NCBI GenBank assembly: GCA_030248065.1
Contig: JASAMV010002279.1
Coordinates: 62,001 to 126,000 of the forward strand
Length of the DNA: 64,000 nt
Source: Rhynchonema sp. JSB1_4
Lineage: Eukaryota > Nematoda > Chromadorea > Monhysterida > Xyalidae
Direction: 5' to 3'
Shown: positions 22,487-34,489 of the stretch, piece by piece
Position numbering within the stretch: position 1 is the stretch's first letter
Layout: each line of letters opens with the position of its first letter
Program-made: the position numbers and the translations under genes
Notes under the pieces: model-generated
The model's database searches: none
What the model was told of the DNA's origin: nothing
The model's input: only the letters and a program-made list of their open reading frames with translations

Positions 22487-25200
22487 TTAAAGGGCTCGGG
22501 ACATAACCGAAGGAAGGGTAGCAGGACATATTGTTACATACCATTGGAAAGCATTCCGACAGCCTATGTCACGCGCAAATTTTAAGCTCCTTGGAGATTT
22601 GCTATCTCTTGGTAGAGCGACTTTTCGTTCCAGAAAAAAGTGAATTTTTGCACAAATTGGAACGACCGGTGCAGAAACTCCAAATAAGTTGAAGGTCAAG
22701 TAACACGTGGATAGGATTACAACAACTTCTGAATAGCTTACCATTACAACTTCAGTCGCTCAAAGGATTGCTTCACACGGTGAGGGCGCGAAACGTTCCA
22801 AAAATCGGCCTTATTTTTCGAGAACACAAGTTTGTCCCTAAATTTTAAGGCCACGCTTAGCGCTGCGGGAATAAGAATGCAATGGGGAAATAGAGCATCG
22901 TCGAAAGTACCAGAAAATAAGGTTTTTAAATTTTTTTAACTCTATCTAGCTCCGTGACAGGCCTAAAAATCCATTAAATTGCCGCTAAATTGGGTGGTTA
23001 CATTCATCGCCAGAATTGTGACACAAAAAGGCCACAGATTGTATCGGATTCGAAACAAAAAAGTGAGAGAAACGTGTGGTTTAACAACCTATCAAGGTCC
23101 GAAGACCGCAAGGTCTACAGATCTCTCGAGGCAGCCATACTAACCTGAATACGACATTCAGCTATAAATGCTTATTGTTAACAGCTATTGTAAATGTGAT
23201 AACACCAAACAATGTATCTCGGAATTGGCTTTCGAATGATATATAACAAGCCCCAATAAATTCTTGCGCTTAAGGGCAGAGGTTAAAAAATTGCTTTTTT
23301 GACGATTCTGGAATGAACCGTCACGTCACCGTGTGCGATTTCGGAATTCTGACCGTTTCTTGTCCATAGTTAGAGATAGTATAGGCATGTTATATATCGT
23401 TCGATAGCTACGTTGAAGCTACATCGTTTGATGCTGTCAAATGTACAATAATCTTTAACAGTAACGACTTATAGTCAAATATCTTATTCAGGCTGGCATG
23501 GCTGCAGCAGCCCGACCATGGGGTTTGAAGCCTTGAAACTTGTCTAGATTGTTGGACTGTGCGTTTATCTGACTTTCTCGTTTCCAATGCAATGCAATAC
23601 GCGGCTCATTTACATCGCATTTCCGACAATGAATGCAACTATGCAGTTTAGTGGCAATTTTTAGGTCTTTTTCGGCCTGTCACGCCGCTATCTAAGTGTT
23701 TCCAAATTTAAAAACCTTATTTTCTGGTACTATCGAAAATGCTCTATTTTTCTATTACATTTTCATTTCTGCAACACAAAGCGTGGCCTCAAAATTTAGA
23801 GGCAAACTTGTGTTTTCGAAAAATAAGGCCGATTTTTGGTACGTTTCGCACCCTCACCGAGTGAAGCAATGCTTTGAACGACTGAAGTTCTCATGATAAG
23901 TTATCCAGAAGCTGTTGTAAGCTGCTTTAAAGGGCTCGGGACACAACCGAAGGAAGGGCAGCAGAGCGCAGTGTTATACATCGTTCGAAAGCACTGTGAC
24001 AGCATATGTCACGCACAATTGTTAAGCTCCTTAGAGATTCGCTATCTCTTGGTAGAGCGACTTTTCGTTCCAGAGAAAAGTGAATTTTTTCACAACTTGA
24101 AACGACCGGTGCAGAAACCCCAAATAAGTTGAAAGTCAAGTAACACGTGGATAGGATTACAACAGCTTCTGGATAACTTATCATGAGAACTTCAGTCGCT
24201 CAAAGCATTGCTTCACTCGGTTAGGGTGCGAAATGTTCCAAAAATCGGCCACATTTTTCGAAAACGCAAGTTTGTCTCTAAATTTTGAGGCTGCGCTTTG
24301 TGTTGCACAAATGAAAATGCAATAGAAAAATAGAGCATTTTCGAAAGTATCAGAAAATAAGGTTTTTAAATTTGGAAACACTTAGATAGCGGCGTGACAG
24401 GCCGAAAAAGACCTAAAAATTGCCACTGAACTGCATAGTTGCATTCATTGACGGAAATGTGATGTAAATAAGCCGCGTATTGTATTGCATTGGAAACGAG
24501 AAAGTCAGATAAACGCACAGTCCAACAATCTAGACAAGTTTCAAGACTTCAACCCCCATGGTCCGGCTGCTGCAGCCACGCCAGCCCGGATAAGATATTT
24601 GGCTATAAGTCGTTGCTGTTAAAGAATATTGCACATTTAATAACATCAAACGATGTAGCTTCAACGCAGCTATCGAACGATATGTAACATGCCCATACTA
24701 TCTCTTACTATGGACAAGAAACGGTCAAAATTCCGAAATCGCATACGGTGACGTGACGGTTCATTCCAGAATCGTCAAAAAAGCAATTTTTCAACCTCTG
24801 CCCTTAAGCGTAAGAATTTATTGGGGCTTGTTATATATCATTCGACAGCTAATCCCGAGATGCATTGTTTGGTGCTATCACATTTACAATAGCTGTTAAC
24901 AATAAGCATTTATAGCTGAATATCATATTCAGGTTAGTATGGCTGCCCCAAGAGATCTGTAGACCATGGGGTCTTTGGACCTTGATAGGTTGTTAAACCA
25001 GACGTTTTTCTCATTTTTTGTTTCGAATCCGATACAATCTGTGGCCTTTATGTGTCATAATTCTGGCGATGAATGTAACCACCTAATTTAGCGGCAATTT
25101 AATGGATTTGTAAGCCTGTCAAGGAGCTAGCCATGAGTTAAAAAATTTAAAAACCTTATTTTCTGGTACTTTCGACGATGCTCTATTTCCCCATTGCATT
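22487..25200. repeat. Large fold-back repeat complex
   Basis: Block X (22487-22940, starting TTAAAGGGCTCGGGACA) is followed by Y (22940-23690) and an inverted part of X (23696-23920). Then a second direct X (23925-24380), inverted Y (24385-25130) and an inverted X end (25135-25200) follow. The arms 22880-23895 and 24181-25195 are about 1 kb inverted copies around a centre near 24040. Y itself is an older diverged palindrome (halves at about 23180-23260 and 23380-23460). No transposase frame. This looks like head-to-head insertion of a fold-back element or a duplicated MITE-like unit. Confidence 0.8.
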
Positions 25201-25416
25201 CTTAACCAATATCTACTATTGAGTTTTAGTATCGTGTACTGATTTGAAGACGACCAACAAATTCCGATTACATTGTCCTTGTCTGGAGACCACCGAAGTT
25301 TCAAGTGGCGATAAAAATTTTCAAAACATGAGGAAGTATCAAACCTTGAAGCAAATTTCGTCTGTGCATTTCGCAAACATTTACCATACCGCTAACTGAT
25401 AATAATACCGACATAT

Positions 25417-25690
25417 AGGCAATCCGCCAGCTCATGGCACTCAACACGCACAGGCTGCACGCTACATTACTGCTGTCAATGAATGCATCTATTCTCTGCA
25501 GTTATCCGTTGAAAGTTGAAACATCCCTAAATTTTGCAACAGTGCAGAAAAGTGTCATGTCAAGCAGCTAATTAAAACCGAGTAAATTATAAAGCGGCCA
25601 TCACTCGTTCAAAGTGTACATTTTGTTTAGAAAATGGCGTGTGCTGCTGGATGCGCTGTGTGTAAAGTGCCATGAGCCGATGGATTGCCT
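25417..25690. mobile_element. TATA-flanked MITE, AGGCAATCC family, copy 1
   Basis: Ends AGGCAATCCGCCAGCTCATGG and its inverted partner AGGCAATCCATCGGCTCATGG, with TATA on both sides. Internal sequence matches, inverted, the copy at 43181, including CTCTGCAGTTATCCGTTG. Confidence 0.85.
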
Positions 25691-25984
25691 ATACATATAA
25701 ACACGTGCACTCCGTTTTGGACACAATGGGATTGCAGATTCTCGTTGTTTTCAGTTGTTTGGAAAGCTGAGCTCGAAAGTTTCTGAAGAAACCTGTACAA
25801 ATTTAGCATACAAATTGATTGCGCAAATAAAGATAAGCGTGTTATGCTTGGCACGCTGTTCTTGGAATTCTGCAACATCGAAAACACATAGAGAGTCGAA
25901 AACTTGTGCTCTCTGAGCAATGGGTCAACAAAAATCAACCATCCGAGCATGCGCTGAGGACCCAAACCCGCAAAAAAATAGGAT

Positions 25985-26195
25985 CAGTTCTAATCGAGAA
26001 AATGCGGGCTGCGGGCCGATTTGGCCCGCAACCCGCACGCTGCTATGTGAAGGACACTCTGCGTGCGGGTTGCGGGTTGGCCCGGCCCGCAATCCGCGAC
26101 CCGCAACCCGCATTTCTTGTGTCTTCACAATGCACAGTGCGGGCTGCGGGCCGATGTGGCCCGCAACCCGCATGCATTGTGAAGGCCGCCTAAAT
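25985..26195. repeat. GC-rich element of GCGGGTTGCGGG units with TTCACAATG edges
   Basis: Repeated GCGGGCTGCGGGCCGAT and CCCGCAACCCGCA in both orientations form strong palindromes. GTCTTCACAATGCA and GCATTGTGAAGGCCGCC blocks mark the inside and the right edge. The edge block is shared with the array at 2126. It stands out against AT-rich surroundings. Confidence 0.65.
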
Positions 26196-26301
26196 CCTGT
26201 AAAGTTAACCAGTCCACAGCTCATTATGATACAAGACTCCCGATGTCTTAGGCCAAAAACAGTTGAAAACGACAATTTTATAAATTTTTCCATTTTTACA
26301 G

Positions 26302-27304
26302 ATAGATGTTCTGGGTCCAAAATTGAACTTGATCGGACGGCTGGCTGAGCCGGAAGAAATCGCTGGCGTTATTGCGTTCTTGTGCTCAAGTCAGGCAGAG
26401 TTCATCACTGGTTAGTGGGTATAATATGGTGTTTTTTCACATTCAGAGCCTTGATAAACGTTACGCGGCTGTGGACCGACAACCCCTTGAGTATTTTAAG
26501 TTCGTAGTAATATAGCACGTGCCGTGCTACAACAAGTGATATCGACATAATAAATTTGCTCATATTTTTACTTTTTCTCAGTGTTGTGATTGGGTTTTTG
26601 ATCATTTTTATGACAGTCTCTGCTCCGCACTGACATTCTCTGGCACAAACGCTGATACGATTTAGCCTTGTGGGCACGCATTGCGTTAGATCTGTGGCTA
26701 AATCGTATCGTTATTGATCTATCATCTTTTGTGCAAAGCACGTCCACAAGACAGCACCCAGTGCACAAAAAGATGTCTGCGGACTATAAAACATTTCCGT
26801 TTTTGTTCCGATGCACTATTCGTTATACGTAAGTCACAGATTGTTAGACCGTATAACCTCGTTGCAAAAGCTTCACAACAGTTATTTTGAATTTGCTACA
26901 AGCATAGTTTTTTTGCAACCATATGGTTGCAATTTGCTACTAAAACTTTCCCGTTGCCACTAAAAAATGATTTAGTAGCAATTGCTACTGGCCGATTTTG
27001 AAATAAAAAACCCTGGCCGTATGACTGAACGCTCTCCGAACTCAGTTTCGCAAGCGAAGTGTAATTAATGTATCAATTTTATCGCAAGTATTGATGTTTC
27101 ACGCTGGTTATATGTATAATAGGTGGTGCTGTTGCGATTTAACGATCCTTGCACCGTTTGCTCATGAACAGTATCCTATCGAATGCATAATTTTGCTAAC
27201 TTACAGGTGCCGCACTTACAGTTGACGGCGGTAATACGCTGGTGTCGAGCACACATTTGGCGAAGGAACTGGTGAAACAAATGAAGTCAAACGCTAAACT
27301 GTGA
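26302..27304 (+). CDS. Short-chain dehydrogenase/reductase, two 3' exons only
   Basis: Exons 26302-26410 and 27207-27304 join in phase 1. The product reads IGRLAEPEEIAGVIAFLCSS, then AEFITG, then AALTVDGG, then a polar tail and stop. This is the standard C-terminal signature of SDR enzymes of the FabG/decaprenyl type (helix after GR-x-x-P-E-E, then T-G-x-x-x-x-V-D-G-G). The exons coding for the nucleotide-binding TGxxxGxG and the catalytic YxxxK should lie upstream. The 22.5-26.3 kb interval is repeats and shows neither, and the receptor genes precede it. Either the 5' exons lie beyond very long introns or this is a truncated copy. Both exons keep good splice sites and the frame is intact. 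Confidence 0.65.
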
Positions 27305-27646
27305 TAAGAAAAGGTGTTTATGCACAAAGTCTGACGGTGCTGAAATAGTAAACGCAAGTGTTACGACTTGTTTTATGTTCCAAATAATAGCTGTGATGGA
27401 AAATTCTTGTGTTTCAAATTTTATTTTTGATAAACTCGTTTTCGACATGAGTTTGGTGCTGTTCTGTTTTTTATTGTTTGAGCACAAAGCGTGAACTCGC
27501 TCGTTATACCTTATCGACTGTTTCTGGCTCAAGTTTGAATTTAGAAAAAGTGCTTGCTGTTATTATATTACGTCACAACCTTTTTCTCAAAATTAACATA
27601 TATTTTGATCCATTGCATCTCAGCTGTAGGCTGCAAACCCAGAAAG

Positions 27647-29682
27647 ATGTGCCCCATCAGCATTGACGATATAATGCCCGTGTGCTCGAGTGTAATGTCC
27701 GAAAGCGATGGATTCGAAGTTTATCCGTTTAACGTATGTTGTAATAACGGTTACTTAGAATTGTTATCGGGACTTGATTTCAGTGACTTTGCTTCGTGGG
27801 AAACGCTGCACAGAAACTGCGTGAATTATATATAGGTTTTGTGTAACATCGGCGAACGGGCAAAGTGTGCACTGCGTGCGTTCGTGCGAACTAAATGATA
27901 TTCAACATCAACAGCTTAAAATCATTTTTTTCAGCTGGATTGGTACAACGCTTGTGTGTCGCCACCGTTTCGTCTCACCTCCTACGCAGCCAACAGCCTT
28001 GCCATACTTGTGCTCAACACACCGGACATGTTCACGCAAACATTCAAACCGTGGTTGATTGACAGATATCGATCGAATGACATGCAATCATTGGCTGATC
28101 CCATTGATCAATTTTGTCGATTCAAAATGGATCAACTGAAACAGGTTGGGTTGGGAATGTATACCATGAAGTCGTTTATTTTGACCGACAATTTGGCGCC
28201 TAATCTGTCGTTGATGCCTTATCTGCCACTTTACAATCGGGGGAACACTTTTTTGCAGTGAATAGGATGTGGGTGTACGTATGAGTGGAGAATATTAGTG
28301 CCACAACCCAAATTAACGCCAATTATACCCCGTTATTCTCACAGACAGTAACGTTGTTGGAGTAACCAAACTTGGCGCAAGCCTCCTTCCAAAACTACAA
28401 CGCAAGACAGATGCGTTGCATAACATAACAGCGCCTGATATGGTTAGACGGTGCAACCTTCGTAATGTGCGGCAGTCACGCAAACAAGCTTCATAATATT
28501 TCAGGCACTAATATCCAAATATCCGAGTGTGTCCACGGTCGACGTTATCCACGATTTCGACCTCACGCCCACTCGCAGGCCGCGTATTCTGATGCCGACT
28601 TGTGGTCACGTGACTGGCGCCTGCTATTATTATCAACCATCGGAACCGGTTCAGCCAACGCACAGTGGAGATCAGGTTGATGTGTGTTTGGGTGACTTCT
28701 TTTTTGAATTTAGGACTTTTGAAACTCGTTTGGTTTTCACCAGACCGTCCACGTGGCATTCATGTTTATGCCTTCATTTTTCTCATAAGATATACGCGCC
28801 TACGCGGTGACCAGTACACCGACTCTTTCCTGCAGAGCGCCTGCTTAGCGCGAGTGATTTTGTCTTGTCACGTGTACATCTGGTGCGTTCGGACTGATGA
28901 TGACCTGGTGCACCGTCCGCCTGTGCAGACATGTCAAAACTTTGGATTGTTGCCAAGTTTGTGCTTCAACGTGAACATGCACATAACAGCTTTCAGTACC
29001 CAAATTTTTTTTTAGAAATTCCTTGGCCTCAGTCTGCATCCGAAATACGGCGGTTGGTTCGCGTTTCGCGCCGTGTTGATTTTGCCTGACTGTCAAGTTG
29101 ACCCGACCCTGACAAGGACCGAGCCCGTCAAATTGTTGCCAGATGACGAAATTATGCCGGCGTTACGGCTGTTTAATGAACATTGGCAGGATGGAAGATA
29201 CAGGGATGTAATTAAGGTGAGAAACACTTTTTGATAGTGTGACCATCCTAGTCGCACTGACGATGTCCGGGTGCACCGCAAATCTGTGAAAGTGGGTTGA
29301 AACAGGCGACAAAGACGCAGCACATTGCTGTACAAACAAGGTGGACATTTGGTCATTGAGCGAATATTTCTATGGTGTCTGCGTATTGTCAGCTAGCGCA
29401 CTGATGTTTCATGATATCATACCGTACTTGGGCTGGCCGGATTGCGATCTCTGGATTCTATTGTAGAATCAAGCAGCGCCAGCGCCATAACTTCACAAAT
29501 AGCATATTGTGCTACCTGTTTGCGAATCGCTCGATATAGGTAAATTCCACATCGTGCATGAAACATCAGCTTTTTTCATCTCACAGGCCGAGCGTCGTTA
29601 TGATGCGGAGCAAATCGAATACTTCGCAACGCTGCCAAAAAACCGCTGGACATTGATTGAGAAATGGATGCGTGAACTATGA
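27647..29682 (+). CDS. MMACHC, cyanocobalamin reductase / alkylcobalamin dealkylase (cobalamin C)
   Basis: Five exons, 27647-27733, 27935-28144, 28505-28675, 29016-29216 and 29587-29682, all phase 0, give 254 residues. Matches to the MMACHC family run the whole length: GFEVYPFN then DWYNACVSPPFRL; DPIDQFCRFKMDQLK; RRPRILMPTCGHVTGACYYY (the His that contacts cobalamin/glutathione is present); LHPKYGGWFAFRAV; and a closing EYFATLP. The enzyme acts in the cytosol, removing the upper ligand of vitamin B12 using glutathione and passing it to methionine synthase and methylmalonyl-CoA mutase. The C-terminal disordered tail of mammals is absent, as in other invertebrates. The start follows CCCAGAAAG, a likely trans-splice acceptor. 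Introns 3 and 4 each carry a hammerhead-like repeat. Degenerate copies of intron 4 plus exon 5 lie at 34.5 and 37.8 kb. Confidence 0.9.
28889..28940 (+). ncRNA. Hammerhead-like repeat copy in MMACHC intron 3
   Basis: Keeps CTGATGATGACCTGGTGCACC but the expected GAAAC is AAAAC and the stem is imperfect. A degenerate member of the family defined at 53672. Confidence 0.3.
29249..29310 (+). ncRNA. Hammerhead-like repeat copy in MMACHC intron 4
   Basis: CTGACGATGTCCGGGTGCACC is followed by GGGTTGAAACAGG. The stem is GTCC with GGGT by wobble pairs. This copy lies within the part of intron 4 that was duplicated to 34.6 and 37.9 kb. Confidence 0.35.
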
Positions 29683-30029
29683 TGCGTTCGACATAAATTC
29701 GAATTCCGAGAGTGCATTTTTGTTCGGAACAGTATTATCGTTATCAGTATTTGCCATGCTTGATATTATTTCGATGTTGTGGATATGATGATAAGAATTT
29801 TTGGCATTGTATAACTGTTCGGTGACGAGATGTGTGTATTATACCCGTGTGGATGACATTGATTATGAAATTATAGATTTTGTGCACGTAACACGATTTC
29901 CAATGAAATGTGGGGGCAAACAGGTCACGTACTATCATCCGTAAAACCTGACATATTACAAAAGCACAGAAATTGAAGGCAAGCATATAGTAACGTCACC
30001 CTCGGTACCACTACCAGGTTGATACAGCT

Positions 30030-30386
30030 GTGTCTGATTGGGGGTATACAGCACGTTTTAGTGCGATATATCGCACCATTTACAGTGATTGTGACAATGT
30101 GGACCCTCCAAGTGATGTTTTTCACAAAGTGCGCACAGGCAGCATACGTTTTATACGCCCAGCGGACAAAAAATGTCTTGCCGCACTTTGCTATGGTGCT
30201 GCTGCCAAGCTGTGTGATATGTCGCTGTGGGTCGGAAAGTGCGACTGTTTCACCATACATTCTTGTCCTGAACTTTTTCACTGGGTATTGATTCCAAAAA
30301 CATTTTACAACGTGTGCCGCTTCTGTTTGCAGAAAAGAACGCAAAAACCCCTGTATAATACTTATACAAGGATGTTTTTTATCTGA
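30030..30386 (+). CDS. Cys-rich open frame, uncertain
   Basis: A continuous frame of about 118 codons lies on the plus strand between MMACHC and the CARD gene. It follows an acceptor-like GATACAG and has no in-frame ATG at its start. It contains PADKKCLAALCYGAA and CRFCLQKRTQK. It could be one exon of an unseen gene. No family recognised, and open frames on the other strand overlap it. Confidence 0.2.
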   Translation: MSDWGYTARFSAIYRTIYSDCDNVDPPSDVFHKVRTGSIRFIRPADKKCLAALCYGAAAKLCDMSLWVGKCDCFTIHSCPELFHWVLIPKTFYNVCRFCLQKRTQKPLYNTYTRMFFI

Positions 30387-30868
30387 AGAGCACACAATAG
30401 CGAAATAGGCAACGTATAAAATATAAATGTCATTTCTTCGAAAATTATTTTGGAATTGAGCTGCCACGTCAAAGCAGCTAACCATCTGATCAGCGCCTCA
30501 TATGCCGTCGTTCATTGTGTAGTTGCTTCAAAGCAAGCTGTTAAGCTTGAAGCAAGCTCATGGAATACGACGACGGTACACCAATGACAGGTTGGATAAG
30601 TAGTTTACCGTGAAATGGGCAGCAATGCCATATCCCTCGCACTCATCCAGAGCTGCTTGACTTGACCACCAAAGTTGACGACCAAACAATTAGCCCGGGC
30701 TTCCGACTAGAATTTTTAATGCAGCACAGTTAACGTTTGATTAGTTTCCCACGTCTGTTCTCGTGCAAGATGCAGAGCGCAATATTTGTGGCATAACTTG
30801 CCGTCGAGCATTTCCTAATCAGCCTCGCAATATAACGGGAATAGCCATTCACATTATTCTTCTTCCAG

Positions 30869-33800
30869 ATCTGCATTGTCGAGCGTTGCAGCGATTTCGC
30901 ACAGTCGAATTCGATTGTGGTGATCTGCTGTTGAACTGGCTCGTGCACTGGCACGTTGTCAGCAACATTCAAATGCACGAGGTCAGACGACCGGTGAGTC
31001 GGGCGCGAGGGGGTGATCCGAATGTTCATCGTGTTGCGTGTGAAACATTATGCAATTCAGTGCGCGGTTTGCTTGTGGTGATGACTGTGCTGCGCGTGCA
31101 CAAGGCGTGAGGTTTGTGGCACGCCCGTGACTCCGGGCGCAAACCAAGGGTTAGACGATAGGAGCCGAAACACGACAGTGATCAACACATTATGCGTGTG
31201 CCACAGGCAACGCATCACGCACGACCTTTTATTATGCAAATGTTGGGTGGGCGGCAAATGCAAAACAATTGTTTTCCAGAACGCGACCAATTACGAAAAG
31301 TGCAGCAATCTGATCGACAAGTTGCTCGTGTTCAACAGCCTGTTCAAATACGAACGATTCTGCGCGGCGCTTTCGAAAACGGGACAGACAGTGCACGCCA
31401 ACAGTTTGGTGAATGCAGTGGCGCGTTGTGGCACGCGGACATCAACGTTCAACGACTCCAGCCGAGCATGTCCAGCTCAATTGGCTGTGGTGGCCGGTGC
31501 ATCTGCGAGCTCGTGCGAAAATCAGGTTGACAAATAAGCTCATTTCTTGGAGGCCGGCCAATGAGCAAGGCCGGCTAGAACATGAGAACGTTGAGCAAGA
31601 AAAGAAAATGCAGATCCAAAGAGAGCAGAGCTACAATTTTGTTCCAAGGGTTTAGGCTCATGCCTATTCTGTGATCAGACTTAAGGCGCGTGTTGTCATA
31701 CATGTGCATTTAGTGATGTCATACATGTGACATAGAAATATCTTTTGTTCCCAGTTCTCGGTACACGCGTCCTAGGCTTATACTTGGGCTTGGCATTGTG
31801 TGTCAAGATTGGGCTCTCGCCACATCGTTTTTTTTTGGTGTTGCTCCTTTGGACTCTGCTTTTTTCTTGCTCAAGCCGGCTCTGCGCACTTGTCCGTCCG
31901 CCTTGTCTATAAAACATAGCTGCTGCAACACACACTTTGATCTGCCACGTTTGGTTTCAGTTGGTGTCGCCATCCTTCGATGTGCGCAACCAAATCTTTA
32001 CGCTGCGACGGCTCGCCAATATGGCCGTATTCTGCATCCAGTTCAATGAATCGGTGTTCCGCGATCCATTTTCCGATCACGTGGTCAACTCATTAATTTG
32101 GAAGCCCGGCAGTAGCCATGCCACCATCGCGGTTTCGACTGCGAACGACTGCACCGCGAACAACAGCAACAGCGTGAAACCCGCCGAGATCAAACGACGA
32201 CGAACCGATGGAGCCGCCGCCGACGTCAAGTACCATCTTGCGATCAGTCTTTTTAATGACGCCGTTTGGAAACTGCAGTCAGCCATGAAGACGAAGGATC
32301 AGACAATAGTGAGCAAATTGCAATGCGAGTAAAGTACTGTGTTTTTGCAGTCCAAGTGTCACCAATACTCATCCAAGTCCGCGTCACGCACGGCACTCCA
32401 ACGGGAAGGGGAGTAAACATTACACTGCACCAAGCTGCTCCCCACGTTTGCTGAACCTTCTCAGGGACCGGTGGGCTACGTTAGCCTGCGGCGGATATAT
32501 CGCTCACCCACTGATGGCGTTGAACCCAGATGAAAACAGACCAAACACTGCTTAACCTGTCAGGCCAGACCGGACGGAATGCATAAAGCAAACTGACGGA
32601 AGTGTACTGAACTGTCTTCATACAATTAGATATACTGTAGAGTACCGAGGACTTGTAGCATATTTGGAATTTTACGGTTACGATTAATTATTATTACGCA
32701 ACGTTTCAAGTGCAGACTGCTGATCGCGTTTGGCATGTCTCACCAACTGTGGTGTCAGCGCGAAAATCGCTCAATCAGCCCACTCAGTTTCAGCTGCGTG
32801 CCGCGCAACGGTCCTTCGAACGTGCGTCCAGCTGTGCGCTCAAGACGTTTTACAATCACGCCATTGATCTCAGACATCGACTCCAGGCGCTCAAGATCGT
32901 CTTGTTGTGGTATCGACTGACGGACAAACATAATTGGATGCGTCTGTGGGCCATGGAGATAGACCTGCACATGATGAACGATATTGAAGTACGCAGCATG
33001 TTGGCAGATCAGCGGAACTCAGTCGAGTCGGGTAAGAATCGTGCATTGTGTTGATGGGCTCGGGACCCGTGTAAGACATAGACAACGTGCAAAATTATAT
33101 TATGCTTGCAATGACAAGTATTCAGTATTTCCGCCAATTGGAGTCCGGGAGTTTCTATTATTCGTCAAGCCACTGGACCCCGGGACTTCAATTGGAGAGG
33201 GGATGTTTGGGCCATTGACACCCGGCAAGTCTTATATAGACTCCAATGATATGGCAAACGGGAAAGTTTCAAACTCACTTTCAGATAGCGGAACAACGCA
33301 AGCGCAAAAGCGGCAACTATTGGCTGGTGTTCTGGGCGACGTGCTGCTCGTGGCTCTATCAGACACGCCTTGCAGAGAACAGAGCCTCTATCGGATAAAC
33401 ACCCGTGATGAGACCAGGCAACTGTTCAGCGTACTGGAACCGGCGAGCTCACTCATCGTTGAACCCCAGACTAATGGCATGGAACTAATCCACCTATTGG
33501 CGTGCGTCGGTGGTGTTGACAGTATCCGCACCCATATCGAGACCAATAGTGACATATCAAATGTGAACGCGCGCGACCGCGGCGGACAACGCACACCGGC
33601 CATGTTGGCCGCGCAATGCGCACGCGTTGACGTACTTAGGGTGCTGGCTGAGTATCATGCTGATTTCAGCGGATGCATCAATGAGGAGCTGATGTACTCT
33701 GATGGGATCGAGACACTCGAGTATCTGATCGTCGATCTACGACTGTCGGACATCGATGCGCGCGCGGTAGCGCATGCGGCCCAGCGCGGTCGCGCGGACG

Positions 33801-34477
33801 CCCTGTGCCTGGTGCACGCACACTGTCCGCAGTCGCGGTCCGTCTACAACCAGTGCGCAATTCGGGCATCCGGATTCGGCGAAATTGATGTCGTCAAATT
33901 CTTGTTCAACCACAACTTGGTCGATGTGCACGCTCGCGACGACCGCGGTCGAACAATGGCACACGCGGCTGTCAACGGTAGGTGGGACTATGACGCAGTC
34001 GAATTGCTCGCGTACTTGCGCGACCGCGGTGTCGATTTAAACGCGCGCGACAACGACGGTCACCATTGCATCCACTACGCGGCCGACCGCGGTCGGTCGA
34101 GTTCGTTGACGTTTCTCATCCGCGAATGCAACATTGATCCGAACCTGTCCAACGACGTACAAGACGGCAAACGACCGCTTCACTGCGCCGCGACGGCATT
34201 TCGTGGCAGCGTTGCTGCAATGAACGTGCTGCTTGAAAGCGACCGCGGTGTCGATGCAAACACCGAGGACAACAATGGCTGGCGACCGATTGACTACGCG
34301 ACCGCGCATGGCGGACTGGCGGCGGTCAAATTTCTGGTTGAGAAAGGCGCCGAGCCGATCTTACGTGTTCAATTGGGGGACATTGTGCCCAAGTGGCGAT
34401 GGATGATGGAAGAGCAGCAGAAAATAGTCGAGTTTCTCAACGATCTTCAACGGAAATGTTCGGATTCAACGAATTAA
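30869..34477 (+). CDS. CARD and ankyrin-repeat protein (5' end not found)
   Basis: Exons 30869-30981, 31280-31525, 31961-32308, 32716-33031 and 33126-34477 join in phase, giving about 790 residues. The first supported exon needs one base from an upstream exon I could not place. The first two exons read as a CARD (death-fold) domain: LHCRALQRFRTVEFDCGDLL, then LIDKLLVFNSLFKYERFC, then AALSKTGQTVHANSL, matching the FCxALxxTGQxxLAxxL end of CARDs. Residues 120-350 are unassigned and contain a basic KRRRTDG stretch. From 33.46 kb the last exon carries about eight ankyrin units, with A-R-D-x-x-G-x-T-x-x-H-A-A cores. CARD domains assemble apoptosis or innate-immune complexes and ankyrin repeats bind partners. 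The repeat DRG is nearly always written GACCGCGG, so the exon has a recurrent DNA motif and is GC-richer than its surroundings. Confidence 0.75.
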
Positions 34478-34489
34478 AAAATTACAAAG

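Noticed and set aside
30019..30485. Long overlapping frames on both strands (about 186 codons on minus)
   Set aside because: The minus frame lacks domains, splice context or bias. Only the Cys-rich plus frame is kept, at low confidence.
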